A stretch of 64,000 bases of DNA from CAYRES01 sp964423425. GTDB lineage: Bacteria; Actinomycetota; Thermoleophilia; RBG-16-64-13. The notes under the pieces were generated by a model. It worked only from the letters and a program-made list of their open reading frames with translations, made no database searches and was not told the origin of the DNA. Below are positions 20,293-29,258 of the stretch, in pieces (position 1 is the stretch's first letter; each line of letters begins with the position of its first letter). The position numbers and the translations under genes are program-made. The stretch is from NCBI GenBank assembly GCA_964423425.1, contig CAYRES010000004.1, positions 124,001-188,000 of the forward strand. The letters are read 5' to 3'.

Positions 20293-21281
20293 GCCCTCTG
20301 CTCGAAGTGAAGAACCTGAAGACGCAGTTCTTCACCCGCGAAGGTGTGGTGCATGCGGTCGACGGTGTGAGCTACTCCGTCGACACGGGCAAGACGCTCG
20401 GCATCGTGGGCGAGAGTGGCTGCGGTAAGAGCGTGAGCGCTCTGTCGATCATGCGGCTCATACCCGACCCTCCGGGCAGGATCGTCGAGGGCAGTATCTT
20501 GTTCGACGGCAAAGAGTTGACCATGTTGCGGGAGAGGGAGATGCGTTCTATACGCGGCAATCACATCTCCATGATCTTCCAGGATCCCATGACCTCGCTC
20601 AACCCGGTGCTGAGGATCGGCACCCAGATGACCGAGGCCATCCGTCTTCACCTGGGCTTGTCGAAAAGGGAAGCCGCCGACCGGGCGGTAGAGCTTCTCG
20701 AGGCCGTGGGCATGCCTGACGCGCGCAGGCGCCTGCGGGATTATCCGCATCAGTTCTCGGGTGGCATGAGGCAACGAGTGATGATTGCCATGGCACTCAG
20801 TTGTGATCCCAAGCTTCTTATTGCCGACGAGCCGACCACAGCGCTCGATGTGACCATTCAAGCCCAGATACTCGATCTACTCGAACGCCTCCAGGATCGC
20901 TTTGGGATGTCGATACTTCTCATCACCCACGACTTGGGGGTCGTGGCCGGGGTAGCCGATCATGTGGTGGTCATGTACGCGGGCCGAATTGTGGAGCAGG
21001 CTGATACCAATGAACTCTTCGCCAATCCGCAGCACCCCTACACGGAGGCGCTGCTCGCCTCCATTCCCCGGCTTGATGACACGGAGCGCGGGGCTCTGGC
21101 GAGCATTCCCGGCATGCCTCCCGATCTGGTCGATCCACCGCCCGGTTGCCGCTTCAGCCCGCGTTGCCGCCATGCGACAGCCTTGTGCCGCGAAAGGGAG
21201 CCGGAACTCCAGTCCTTCAACGGCACCCCCCATCTCGTCTCCTGTCTCACGCCGAGCAACGAGCGGGAGGGAGCAGCATGA
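20289..21281 (+). CDS. dppD: ABC transporter ATP-binding protein (DppD type)
   Basis: This is the first of two cytosolic ATPases powering the importer (330 aa). It has Walker A GESGCGKS, Q-loop FQDPMTSLNP, signature FSGGMRQR, Walker B LLIADEPT and the H-loop ITHD. The C-terminal oligopeptide/dipeptide transporter domain contains PPGCRFSPRC and a third Cys (ALC), a cluster-like cysteine set common in this subfamily. GTG 20289 overlaps the previous stop; the next gene overlaps its own stop. Confidence 0.93.
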   Translation: MSPLLEVKNLKTQFFTREGVVHAVDGVSYSVDTGKTLGIVGESGCGKSVSALSIMRLIPDPPGRIVEGSILFDGKELTMLREREMRSIRGNHISMIFQDPMTSLNPVLRIGTQMTEAIRLHLGLSKREAADRAVELLEAVGMPDARRRLRDYPHQFSGGMRQRVMIAMALSCDPKLLIADEPTTALDVTIQAQILDLLERLQDRFGMSILLITHDLGVVAGVADHVVVMYAGRIVEQADTNELFANPQHPYTEALLASIPRLDDTERGALASIPGMPPDLVDPPPGCRFSPRCRHATALCREREPELQSFNGTPHLVSCLTPSNEREGAA

Positions 21282-22321
21282 CTCAGGTGACGAGAGAAGC
21301 CACCCCGGTCGCCCCCGGCTCCGGCACATGGAGCGGTCCTCTGCTCCAGGTCGATCACTTGGTCATGCACTTTCCCATAACCTCAGGCGTGATCATCCAG
21401 CGCACCATCGGTATCGTTCACGCGGTGGAGGACGTGAGTTTCGAGATAGCGAGCGGGGAAACGCTGGGCTTGGTGGGCGAGTCGGGCTGCGGCAAGACCA
21501 CGACCGGTCGTTGCATCCTCATGCTGCACAAGCCCACGTCCGGCAGCATCAAGTTCGAAGGCAAGGAACTCACCACTATGCGCGGCCAGCGGCTGCAGGC
21601 CATGAGGCGCAATATGCAGATCGTCTTCCAGGATCCATACGCGTCGCTGAACCCGCGCATGACGGTGGGCACCATTGTTGCCGAGCCGCTCAACATCCAC
21701 CGCATCGGTACGAAGCCTGAGCGCAAGGAGCGGGTGAGGGAGCTACTCGATGTGGTGGGTCTCAATCCACAGTTCACCAATCGCTATCCGCATGAGTTCT
21801 CCGGCGGGCAAAGGCAGCGCATCGGCTTGGCACGTGCCCTCGCACTCAACCCAAGCCTCATTATCTGCGACGAGCCCGTGTCGGCCCTCGATGTCTCCAT
21901 TCAGGCGCAGATGTTGAATCTCTTGGAGCATCTCCAGGGGGAACTCAATCTGACGTATCTCTTCATCGCGCACGATTTGTCGGTGGTACGGCACGTCTCC
22001 GACCGGGTGGCGGTCATGTACTTGGGCAAGATTGTGGAGGTCGCCCCCAGTGTCGATCTCTACAAGAATCCGCTTCACCCTTACACCTTCGGCCTGTTGT
22101 CCGCGATTCCCATTCCCGACCCGCAGGTGGAGAGTCGACGCAAGCATCAGGTGCTCGAAGGTGATGTACCCAGCCCGTCCAATCCTCCTTCGGGGTGCGT
22201 GTTCCATCCTCGCTGCTTCAGAGCCAAGGAGGTATGCAGCCAAGAGGTGCCGCCCATGGAAGAATACGGTTGCGGTCACTCTGCCGCCTGCTTCTTCCCC
22301 CTCTCCGGTCCCGCTTCCTAG
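21278..22321 (+). CDS. dppF: ABC transporter ATP-binding protein (DppF type)
   Basis: This is the second ATPase of the importer (347 aa), pairing with the previous one. It has Walker A GESGCGKTT, Q-loop FQDPYASLNP, signature FSGGQRQR, Walker B IICDEPVSALD, the H-loop IAHD, and a C-terminal PPSGCVFHPRC with further Cys residues. ATG 21278 is chosen because it overlaps the upstream TGA and GGGAGG precedes it; the longer frame is only an extension into the neighbouring gene. The rnpB promoter begins right after its stop. Confidence 0.93.
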   Translation: MTQVTREATPVAPGSGTWSGPLLQVDHLVMHFPITSGVIIQRTIGIVHAVEDVSFEIASGETLGLVGESGCGKTTTGRCILMLHKPTSGSIKFEGKELTTMRGQRLQAMRRNMQIVFQDPYASLNPRMTVGTIVAEPLNIHRIGTKPERKERVRELLDVVGLNPQFTNRYPHEFSGGQRQRIGLARALALNPSLIICDEPVSALDVSIQAQMLNLLEHLQGELNLTYLFIAHDLSVVRHVSDRVAVMYLGKIVEVAPSVDLYKNPLHPYTFGLLSAIPIPDPQVESRRKHQVLEGDVPSPSNPPSGCVFHPRCFRAKEVCSQEVPPMEEYGCGHSAACFFPLSGPAS

Positions 22322-22331
22322 CCGGGGGCGC

Positions 22332-22340
22332 TGGTATACT
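22332..22340 (+). promoter_or_regulatory. rnpB extended -10 promoter
   Basis: TGG-TATACT (hexamer 22335-22340) is an extended -10 placed 7-8 bases before the first base of the RNase P RNA. No TTGACA-like -35 is visible. Confidence 0.6.
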
Positions 22341-22346
22341 CGTTTG

Positions 22347-22712
22347 TGCAGCCCAGGCAGCCGCGGAGATGCACTTCGCAAGAGGTGCGGTCTTCGAGGA
22401 AAGTCCGGACACCGCAGAGCGGGGTGCTGGATAACGTCCAGCAGGGGAAACCCTCGGGAAAGTGCCACAGAAAAGACACGGCACGCGCAGGACCAGTGCG
22501 TCCGGCGCTGCAAAGGTGAAATGGTGCGGTAAGAGCGCACCGGCGTCGTGGTGACACGGCGGCCTGGTAAACCCCACCCGGTGCAAGGCCTCATAGGGAG
22601 GCGATTGAGGGTTGCTCGCCCGATGCCTCCGGGTTGGCCGCATGAGGCGTGCGGCAACGTGCGTCCCAGATGGATGGCTGCCCTCGACAGAATCCGGCTT
22701 ATCGGGCTGCTG
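22347..22712 (+). ncRNA. rnpB: RNase P RNA (M1 RNA)
   Basis: This is the catalytic RNA that trims the 5' ends of tRNA precursors. Conserved cores are present in order: GAGGAAAGTCCGGAC (about 22398-22412), the ACAGAAAAGACACGG segment (about 22466-22480), CAAGGCCTCATAGG, and the 3' core ACAGAATCCGGCTTAT (about 22687-22702). The P1 helix pairs GCAGCCC at the 5' end with GGGCTGC near 22704-22710. The length of about 365 bases and the arrangement fit the ancestral type A. Ends are estimated from the P1 pairing. Confidence 0.95.
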
Positions 22713-22715
22713 ACA

Positions 22716-22747
22716 CGACGGCCCGCCCGGGATCGGGCGGGCCGTCG
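22716..22747 (+). terminator. rnpB terminator hairpin
   Basis: A perfect 14-bp stem (22716-22729 with 22734-22747) with a GGAT loop follows the RNA immediately. There is no T-tract. Confidence 0.75.
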
Positions 22748-22853
22748 CCACTCATGAAGGGTGCCGCAAGTGGCGGGGAAAATCCAATCCCGGCGTGTAT
22801 GATGGGAGCAGCTGCATACTGCATTGCGGTTATGCGATACGAGGAGGCATGCG

Positions 22854-24188
22854 TTGGCAGGGCGTCGGATAGTGATCATGGGGGCCGCAGGGCGGGACTT
22901 TCACAACTTCAACATGGTCTTCCGTGGCGACCACGCGTATGAGGTAGTGGCCTTCACGGCTACGCAGATCCCAGGCATCGAGGGGCGGGCATATCCATCG
23001 GTACTGGCCGGACCGTTGTATCCGCAGGGCATTCCCATATTTCCGGAAGAGCATCTCGAGCGACTCATCGCCGATGAGGGCGTAGATGAGATTGTGTTCG
23101 CCTACAGCGACGTCTCGCATGAGTATGTGATGCACCAGGCCTCCCGGGCTCTCGCCGCGGGGGCGGACTTCTGCCTGCTCGGTCCCGAGAGGACGATGGT
23201 GCAGGCCTCGGTGCCTGTGATCTCCGTGTGTGCAGTACGAACGGGAGCGGGAAAGAGCCAGACATCGCGGTTCGTGGCCGATTACCTCCTTGAGAGAGGC
23301 ATCACACCGGTGGTGATCCGCCATCCCATGCCTTACGGTGATCTGGGGCGGCAGAGGGTGCAGCGCTTCTCAACACTCGAGGACCTCGACCTCCACGAGA
23401 CAACCATCGAGGAGCGCGAGGAGTACGAAGCACATGTGCTGAAGGGATTGGTGGTGTACGCGGGTGTGGACTATCAGGCCATCACGTTGCAGGCGCAGGC
23501 GGAGGCCGATCTGTTGATATGGGACGGCGGCAACAACGACTTCTCCTTCCTACGCCCGGATCTCGAGTTGGTGGTCGCCGACCCCTTCCGGGTGGGCCAC
23601 GAACTCTCCTATCATCCGGGGGAGCTGAATCTCCGGCGCGCCGATGTCGTGGTGATCAACAAGGTCAACTCGGCGCCGGTGGAAGATGTGGAGCGTCTGC
23701 GACGCATAGTGCAGAGCGTGAACCCTCAGGCGGGAGTGGTGCTCGCCGACTCGATCATCACGTGTGATGAAGGTGCGGACATCGAGGGGAAGAGGGTGTT
23801 GGTGGTCGAAGATGGGCCCACGCTCACCCACGGTGGTATGGCGACCGGTGCCGGTGCAGAGGCCGCACGTTCGATGCGGGCGGCAGAACTGGTCGATCCC
23901 CGTTCCTACGCGGTGGGTGACCTCCGCGCGGTGTACGCCAAGTACACGCACCTGGGGCCCATACTGCCGGCTGTGGGCTACTACGCTGAGCAGTTGCGCG
24001 ATCTGGAGGCTACCATCGACGCCGTGCCTGCCGATCTCGTGCTGGTCGCCACACCTGTCGATCTCACCCGCGTCCTGCAGGTGAACAAGCCCATCGTGCG
24101 TGTGCAGTATGAACTGAAGGAACGGGGCGTGCCAAGCGTGAGCGAGGCGCTGGAAGGATTCCTGGCGCGCGTGAAGCTCGGAGTCTGA
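22854..24188 (+). CDS. COG2403-family GTPase (cyclic 2,3-diphosphoglycerate synthetase-like)
   Basis: This 444-residue protein resembles the COG2403 family, named after the archaeal enzyme that makes cyclic 2,3-diphosphoglycerate; most bacterial members have no tested function. An N-terminal Rossmann-like part (IVIMGAAGRDFHNFN) is followed by a P-loop segment (VCAVRTGAGKSQTSRF, residues about 125-140). Further features are HPMPYGDL, WDGGNNDFSF (Walker B-like) and VINKVNSA (NKxD-like). A TTG at 22854 is taken as start because GAGGAGG (about 22841) is well spaced. The gene stands alone between rnpB and a convergent gene. A role in osmolyte or nucleotide-dependent phosphoglycerate metabolism is only a guess. 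Confidence 0.8.
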   Translation: MAGRRIVIMGAAGRDFHNFNMVFRGDHAYEVVAFTATQIPGIEGRAYPSVLAGPLYPQGIPIFPEEHLERLIADEGVDEIVFAYSDVSHEYVMHQASRALAAGADFCLLGPERTMVQASVPVISVCAVRTGAGKSQTSRFVADYLLERGITPVVIRHPMPYGDLGRQRVQRFSTLEDLDLHETTIEEREEYEAHVLKGLVVYAGVDYQAITLQAQAEADLLIWDGGNNDFSFLRPDLELVVADPFRVGHELSYHPGELNLRRADVVVINKVNSAPVEDVERLRRIVQSVNPQAGVVLADSIITCDEGADIEGKRVLVVEDGPTLTHGGMATGAGAEAARSMRAAELVDPRSYAVGDLRAVYAKYTHLGPILPAVGYYAEQLRDLEATIDAVPADLVLVATPVDLTRVLQVNKPIVRVQYELKERGVPSVSEALEGFLARVKLGV

Positions 24189-24288
24189 GGGACCCCGTTC
24201 AAGGGAGGGTGTGCGAGCGGACCGAGCGAAGTGGCCACAAGCCGCGCAAGGCGGCCCGCCTGTCGTTGCGGGACGGTCGCCGCCCCTC

Positions 24289-24828
24289 CTAGCCGGCCCG
24301 GCCGGGTGCAGCTGCGCGGAGGGTACCGACGACGGCCGCCATGAAGGCCGGCAGGTCGTCGGGCGTGCGCGAGGTGACCAGGTTCCTGTCCACCACCACC
24401 TCCTCATTCACCCAGGTGGCGCCTGCGTTGACGAGATCGTCCTTTATCGCCCCCACTGAGGTCACCGTGCGGCCGTGCAACATGTTGGCCGAGACCAAGA
24501 CGGACCCACCGTGGCAGATGGCGGCCACCAAGGAGCCTCGCGCGTCCACTGCCCCCACGAAGGCGTTGATGTCCTCATGGCGGCGGAGGCGGTCGGGCGC
24601 CCAACCCCCAGGGACTACCACCCCGTCGACGGACTGGATGTCGAGCTCCGCCACCGTGGCGACGGCCGTGGCCGGGTAGCCGTGTTTCGATTCATACGTC
24701 CCTCGGCCGGGAGCGACGGCAGTGACCTGCGCCCCTTCTTCGAGCAGCCGCAGCTTGGGGTACCAGAACTCAAGGTCCTCGTAGTCTCTCTCGAGCAGGA
24801 TGACCACGTGGTAACCGTGCAAAGACAT
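24289..24828 (-). CDS. DJ-1/PfpI family protein
   Basis: This is a 179-residue protein of the DJ-1/PfpI superfamily, which includes stress-induced amidases and glyoxalase-like or deglycase enzymes. The nucleophile elbow AAICHGG near residue 105 holds the catalytic Cys followed by His, and the conserved Glu is near the N-terminus (LLERDYED). GGVVPGGWAP-like and SVGAIKDDL segments also fit. It is a single gene facing the GTPase. The true substrate cannot be assigned; biochemical claims for this family are disputed. Confidence 0.88.
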   Translation of the reverse strand: MSLHGYHVVILLERDYEDLEFWYPKLRLLEEGAQVTAVAPGRGTYESKHGYPATAVATVAELDIQSVDGVVVPGGWAPDRLRRHEDINAFVGAVDARGSLVAAICHGGSVLVSANMLHGRTVTSVGAIKDDLVNAGATWVNEEVVVDRNLVTSRTPDDLPAFMAAVVGTLRAAAPGRAG

Positions 24829-25113
24829 GCCGGCCTCCTTGGGAGTGTGCCTCGGGGCGTGGGTGGCGTGTAGTCATATGACATGGTTCCTCAAGGAACG
24901 GGGCCCCAAACCGGGAAGCGGTGCTCCCAGCTGGCGAGGGGGTCTCCCAAGCGGTAGGAGGGACTTCCGACCGGCGGGAGAGGCACCACACCGGGGCTGC
25001 GGACCGGTTGTTTTGCTGAAGCCGGCGGAGGGTACGTAGCCGTTGACCCCGTCGACTATGGCATCCGTCGCCCCACCACAGGGGCCGGGTGCTTTGACCA
25101 CAAGGAGAGACTC
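24829..25113. other. Intergenic region, divergent promoters expected
   Basis: This 285-base gap between two divergent genes holds no convincing ORF. A perfect 10-base palindrome GTCATATGAC (24873-24882) and a small hairpin GTTCC-TCAA-GGAAC (24886-24899) lie near the minus-strand gene and could be regulator sites. AAGGAGAG precedes the sod ATG. Confidence 0.3.
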
Positions 25114-25701
25114 ATGGCCTTCACGCTTCCCGACCTTCCTTATGCGGCTGATGCCTTGGGGCCGCACCTCAGCGCGGAGCAGCTCGAATTCCATCATGAC
25201 AAGCATCACGCCGCCTACTTCAACAACCTCAACGGCCTCATCGAAGGTACCGAGCACGCCGATAAGTCCCTTGAGGACATCATCGCGGTCGCAGAGGGCG
25301 GCCTGTTCAACAATGCGGCCCAAGCCTGGAACCATACCTTCTACTTCAACTGCATGAAGCCGGGAGGTGGGGGGGCACCTTCAGGAGATCTGGCGGCGGC
25401 TCTCGAACGCGATTTCGGATCGTTCGACACCTTCCGCAAAGACTTCGTACAGGCCGGGGTCACCCAGTTCGGTTCCGGATGGGCTTGGCTCGTACTGGAA
25501 CAGGGGCGGCTCAGGGTCACGAAGACCGCCAATGCCGATCTGCCGCTCGTGCACGGCCAAGTGCCGCTTCTCACGGCCGACGTGTGGGAGCATGCCTACT
25601 ACATCGACTACCGCAATCTGCGTCCGAAGTACCTGGAGGTATTTGTCGACAGCCTCGTGAACTGGGACTTCGTGGCGGCCAATCTCGCCGACGCGGGTTG
25701 A
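25114..25701 (+). CDS. sodB: Superoxide dismutase, Fe type
   Basis: SOD converts superoxide to oxygen and peroxide. The 195-residue sequence has all four metal ligands: His in LEFHHDKHH near residue 28, His in WNHTFYFNC near residue 76, and Asp and His in ADVWEHAYYIDYRN. The AAQAWNHTF context, with Gln before the second ligand, is the hallmark of Fe-type rather than Mn-type enzymes. AAGGAGAG precedes the ATG. It ends in a GC-rich terminator. Its presence in a Wood-Ljungdahl organism suggests exposure to traces of oxygen. Confidence 0.95.
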   Translation: MAFTLPDLPYAADALGPHLSAEQLEFHHDKHHAAYFNNLNGLIEGTEHADKSLEDIIAVAEGGLFNNAAQAWNHTFYFNCMKPGGGGAPSGDLAAALERDFGSFDTFRKDFVQAGVTQFGSGWAWLVLEQGRLRVTKTANADLPLVHGQVPLLTADVWEHAYYIDYRNLRPKYLEVFVDSLVNWDFVAANLADAG

Positions 25702-25748
25702 GCTGGTGACGGCCGCCTGAGGCGGCGGCCGCAGACGTGAAGAAGGGT

Positions 25749-25776
25749 GGCCGGGGGGGCGGAGGCCCCCCCGGCC
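25749..25776 (+). terminator. Terminator hairpin after sodB
   Basis: An 11-bp GC-only stem (25749-25759 with 25766-25776) encloses a six-base loop. It ends only eight bases before the -10 hexamer of the next gene, so terminator and promoter abut. Confidence 0.7.
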
Positions 25777-25781
25777 GTCGG

Positions 25782-25790
25782 TGCTAGAAT
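25782..25790 (+). promoter_or_regulatory. Extended -10 of the MFS gene
   Basis: TGC-TAGAAT (hexamer 25785-25790) ends 8 bases before the GTG at 25799. The -35 region is occupied by the terminator stem, so an extended -10 alone probably drives a leaderless transcript. Confidence 0.55.
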
Positions 25791-25798
25791 GGCGAATC

Positions 25799-27043
25799 GT
25801 GGGCACACTCGAGACGGAAACGGTGGTTGTAGAAGAGCAGCGTACCTTGAGCGCAAGGGTGTACGTCACCGTCGCCACGCTCGGTTTCTCCACGGCGATC
25901 TCCGTCATCACCACCTACCTGCCGCTGCTCCTCAGCCGTCATACCTCGTCTGCGGCGCTGGTCGGTCTCGCCATTGGGGGGGAGGGAGTGTTCGCTCTTG
26001 CCATCCCGCTGGTGGCCGGCATTATCAGTGACCGGATCTGGACGAGATGGGGAAGGCGCCGGCCCTTCATGATCGCGTCGGCTCCTTTCATGGCCTCCGC
26101 CCTCATCATCGCTCCGCTTCAACCAAGCTATGTGGGCATGGCGCTCGCCACCTTCGTCTTCTTCGGCGCCTATCATTTCTACGTGTCTCCCTACCAATCG
26201 CTGGTGTCGGACGCCAGTCCGGTGGATGCGCAGGGACGGGTGCAGGGCATGCAGACAGTCATGCGCGGATGCGGCATGTTTCTGGGCATGGTGGTGGCCG
26301 GCGTGCTCTTTGCCCGGTGGAATCCGCTTCCTTTCGTGCTTTCGTCCGTCCTCATCATTGCGACCACCTATGTCACCGTGGCGTTCGTCAAGGAGAGGGA
26401 ACCCACCTACCTGATCGCCGCGTCCAGCTCCAGCCTGGTCAGGGAGCTGCGTTCCACCTGGCGGACGATGCGCAAGGAGCCCATGGTCAAACTACTGCTG
26501 GTAGGCAACTATCTGTGGGAGTTCACCATATCCGGCTTCAGGCCCTTCGCCATGCTGTACTTCATGGTGGTATTGGGAGCGAGCACGGAACAGGGTGCGC
26601 TGGTTCTCGCCATCCTCGGCGGTACATACGTGGTCGCGGGACTCGCCAGCGGCTGGCTGGCCGACAGGTGGGGCCGGAAACAGGTGATGTGGGTGGGACT
26701 CTGGATATACATGGCGGGCTGCCTCAGCGGCTTCTTCGTGCGCGATCTGGGGCTCGCCATGATCCTTTTGGTGCTCTTCGGTCTCGGCGGCTCGACTGTA
26801 CTCACCCTTCCCTACGCCATTCTCATGCGCATCATGCCGAAGGAACGGGTGGGCCAGTTCACCGGTCTCTTCACCATGACCCGGGGGTTTGCCGCCCTCA
26901 CCGGCCCGATCATCATGGGGCTTGCCATCGATGCCGCGGCGCCCTTCATTCCCGAGACGGGAGGGTACGTCATCATGTGGCCGCTCTCAGGTGTGGCCCT
27001 CGCCATCTCCATGCTGGTCTTCAGGAAGATACGGGTCGAGTAG
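25799..27043 (+). CDS. MFS transporter
   Basis: This is a 414-residue, about 12-helix major facilitator superfamily permease. The loop 2-3 motif (DRIWTRWGRRRPF) and the equivalent loop 8-9 motif (GWLADRWGRKQ) show both halves, as in sugar or GPH/SLC45-like carriers. The substrate is unknown. GTG 25799 is chosen because an extended -10 lies 8 bases upstream, which would give a leaderless message; the reported longer frame would start before that -10. The first 15 residues are soluble and acidic. Confidence 0.88.
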   Translation: MGTLETETVVVEEQRTLSARVYVTVATLGFSTAISVITTYLPLLLSRHTSSAALVGLAIGGEGVFALAIPLVAGIISDRIWTRWGRRRPFMIASAPFMASALIIAPLQPSYVGMALATFVFFGAYHFYVSPYQSLVSDASPVDAQGRVQGMQTVMRGCGMFLGMVVAGVLFARWNPLPFVLSSVLIIATTYVTVAFVKEREPTYLIAASSSSLVRELRSTWRTMRKEPMVKLLLVGNYLWEFTISGFRPFAMLYFMVVLGASTEQGALVLAILGGTYVVAGLASGWLADRWGRKQVMWVGLWIYMAGCLSGFFVRDLGLAMILLVLFGLGGSTVLTLPYAILMRIMPKERVGQFTGLFTMTRGFAALTGPIIMGLAIDAAAPFIPETGGYVIMWPLSGVALAISMLVFRKIRVE

Positions 27044-27160
27044 CGGCGGAGTCTCGAGCGGAGCGCAGCCTGCGGCTGACACACGCGGGTGCACATTTCT
27101 CGCGGGCAGAGACGCGATGGTTCCACAAGGGGGCGTTTGGCGGGTGCTGCGTGTGGGAAG

Positions 27161-27508
27161 ATGCTCTACATGGCTTCACTACACGAACAAGAGGCACCGG
27201 GGCGGGGCCCTACGGCGGCGGAAAGCGGCCGGCATGTGGGCTACGTCTCCTCGGGTCGCGGTGAGGAGCTGGAGTGCTCACCGGCCGGCGCAGGCCGAAG
27301 CGAAGAGGCCCGGCTGGTGTTCAGTCTGCTGAGCGACCACTGCCGCGGTCTCACCCTCGGCCAGCTGAGAGCACGCACCGGCCTGTCCGCCGACACCCTG
27401 CACATGGCTCTCGATGAGTTGAGGCGGGATGGGCTGGTTGTGCGGCTGAACACGTTGCTGGAAAGCTACGTCTGCCGCTTTCCGGGTATCAGGGTGGACG
27501 ACTCGTAG
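27161..27508 (+). CDS. Small winged-helix DNA-binding protein
   Basis: This is a 115-residue hypothetical protein. Residues about 45-110 form a winged helix: EEARLVFSLL, then LTLGQLRARTGLSADTLHMAL as recognition region, then LRRDGLVVRLN as wing. The first 40 residues are Gly/Glu-rich and probably disordered. The start is uncertain: ATG 27161 (GGGAAG upstream) or ATG 27170. It sits between the MFS gene and murI, both of which appear to have their own promoters. Its target is unknown. Confidence 0.6.
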   Translation: MLYMASLHEQEAPGRGPTAAESGRHVGYVSSGRGEELECSPAGAGRSEEARLVFSLLSDHCRGLTLGQLRARTGLSADTLHMALDELRRDGLVVRLNTLLESYVCRFPGIRVDDS

Positions 27509-27547
27509 GTCTCGCTCTCGGTCATCTGCGGGGATGGTTCCCGTCTC

Positions 27548-27556
27548 TGATAGAAT
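27548..27556 (+). promoter_or_regulatory. Extended -10 of murI
   Basis: TGA-TAGAAT (hexamer 27551-27556) ends 9 bases before the murI ATG at 27566. No Shine-Dalgarno and no -35 are seen, so a leaderless transcript is likely. Confidence 0.55.
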
Positions 27557-27565
27557 CCTTTCGCG

Positions 27566-28507
27566 ATGAGCGAGACGCCGAAGGATTCCCCAAGCGATAT
27601 GCCTCTCACCATTCCCTTTGCCGACACCCCGGCGGTCGACGAGCGGCCCATAGGAGTGTTCGACTCCGGGGTGGGGGGCCTCACCGTGCTGCACGAATGC
27701 CTCGTCAGCTTGCCGCACGAGGACTTCGTGTATCTGGGCGATACTCTCAATTTCCCCTACGGTTCGCGCAGCGGTGAGGAAGTCCGCGGGCTGGCTTTCT
27801 GGAACGCCTCCTTCCTCGTGGAGTTGGGCGTGAAGCTGATTGTGGTGGCCTGCAACAGCGCCACCGCCGTCGCTTTGCCTGAGCTTCAAGCCTCGCTGCG
27901 CACGCCGGTGATAGGCGTGATCATGCCTGGTGCTCGAGTGGCGGCACAGGTCACCCGCAACCGGCGGGTCGGCATACTGGGCACCGAGGCCACGGTGCAG
28001 TCGGCCAGTTATCAGCAGGCTCTGCAAACGCTCGATGCCGGCTGTGAGACGGTGGCCGTGCCGTGCCCACGGCTGGCCGCGCTCATCCAGGAGGGTGATG
28101 TCTTCTCGGAGGAAGTGGACGGCGCGGTCCGTTCCTACGTGGCTCCCCTCAAGGAGGCGGGCGTCGATACCGTGATCCTGGGTTGCACCCATTACCCCCT
28201 CATCACGCCCATGCTGCGCCGGCTTCTGGGGCCTGCGGTTTCCTTGGTCAACTCGGCGGAGGAGATCGCCCGCGAAGTGGCCGAGACACTGGAGCGCAAA
28301 GGCATCACCAACCGGTACGGCCGGGAAGGCACCTACACCTTCTACGCGACAAGCGATCCCGAGGGCTTCAGGTCGGTGGGGGCGCGCTTTCTCCAGTTGC
28401 CCATCAAGCACGTGGCCCTGCGTGATGACGGTACCCCAGCTCTTGCCGCCTGCGGGCAGGGGACGGGCGGGCATGGTGCTGCACAGAGGAGCGCACGTGG
28501 GCACTGA
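27566..28507 (+). CDS. murI: Glutamate racemase
   Basis: MurI supplies D-glutamate for peptidoglycan. The 313-residue protein has FDSGVGGLTV near the start, YLGDTLNFPYG, the first catalytic Cys in VACNSATA and the second in LGCTHYPL. The first 28 residues are an extra tail, and the last 20 are Gly/Ala-rich. Transcription probably starts at or next to the ATG. rph begins inside its last 11 bases and rdgB follows, the common murI-rph-rdgB order of Gram-positives. Confidence 0.95.
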   Translation: MSETPKDSPSDMPLTIPFADTPAVDERPIGVFDSGVGGLTVLHECLVSLPHEDFVYLGDTLNFPYGSRSGEEVRGLAFWNASFLVELGVKLIVVACNSATAVALPELQASLRTPVIGVIMPGARVAAQVTRNRRVGILGTEATVQSASYQQALQTLDAGCETVAVPCPRLAALIQEGDVFSEEVDGAVRSYVAPLKEAGVDTVILGCTHYPLITPMLRRLLGPAVSLVNSAEEIAREVAETLERKGITNRYGREGTYTFYATSDPEGFRSVGARFLQLPIKHVALRDDGTPALAACGQGTGGHGAAQRSARGH

Positions 28508-29258
28508 GGCCCGGACCGGTGACAGGGCTCCCACGGAGCTGCGTCACCTGACCATCACCCCCGACTTCGTGGGGTCCGCCGACGGCTCTGTGTTGTTCGA
28601 GCTGGGCAGCACCCGCGTGCTCTGTACCGCGGTCGTTGAAGATGGGGTGCCCCGCTGGCGCCGAGGCTCGGGCTCGGGCTGGGTGACCGCCGAGTACTCG
28701 TTGTTGCCCGCCTCCACCCGCGGCCGTTCACCGCGTGAGGCCGTCCGGGGCCGGCAGGGAGGCCGCACCGTTGAGATTCAACGGCTCATAGGCCGAAGTC
28801 TCCGGGCCGTGGTCGACCTCGCCGCACTGGGGGAACGGAGCGTCTATGTGGACTGCGACGTGTTGGAGGCGGACGGCGGCACTCGTTGCGCGGCTGTGAG
28901 CGGTGGCTATCTGGCCCTCCACATCGCCCTCAAACGGGCCACCGATGCCGGCAGGTTGAGGGTGTTCCCCATCACCGACTCGGTGGCGGCGGTGAGCGTG
29001 GGAGTGGTCGGAGGCATGCCTCTTCTCGACCTCAACTACGCAGAGGATTCAGCCGCCGATGTGGATATGAACGTGGTGATGACCGGGGCGGGAAGATTGG
29101 TCGAAGTGCAGGCGACGGCCGAGATCGTGCCCTTCTCCCGCGAGGAGCTCGATCATCTGCTCGACGTGGCCGTGGACGGCATTGCCCAAGTGACGGAACG
29201 CCAGCTCGAAGTTGTGCGCTGGATCTATCATGCTCGTAATCACGCTGGCGACCAGTAA
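28497..29258 (+). CDS. rph: Ribonuclease PH
   Basis: RNase PH removes 3' trailer nucleotides from tRNA by phosphorolysis, working as a hexamer. The 253-residue protein has the RNase PH fold: VLCTAVVEDGVPRW, GWVTAEYSLLPAST, the Arg-rich SPREAVRGRQGGRTVEIQRLIGRSLRA region (residues about 75-101), VDCDVLEADGGTR and MPLLDLNYAED. A GTG at 28497 is chosen because AGAGGAG is five bases upstream; two upstream ATG codons lack a ribosome binding site. It overlaps murI by 11 bases and rdgB by 29. Confidence 0.94.
   Translation: MGTEARTGDRAPTELRHLTITPDFVGSADGSVLFELGSTRVLCTAVVEDGVPRWRRGSGSGWVTAEYSLLPASTRGRSPREAVRGRQGGRTVEIQRLIGRSLRAVVDLAALGERSVYVDCDVLEADGGTRCAAVSGGYLALHIALKRATDAGRLRVFPITDSVAAVSVGVVGGMPLLDLNYAEDSAADVDMNVVMTGAGRLVEVQATAEIVPFSREELDHLLDVAVDGIAQVTERQLEVVRWIYHARNHAGDQ

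Noticed and set aside
24873..24899. Intrinsic terminator in the PfpI-sodB gap
   Set aside because: The hairpin is only five base pairs with no T-tract and lies between divergent genes, where a terminator is not expected.
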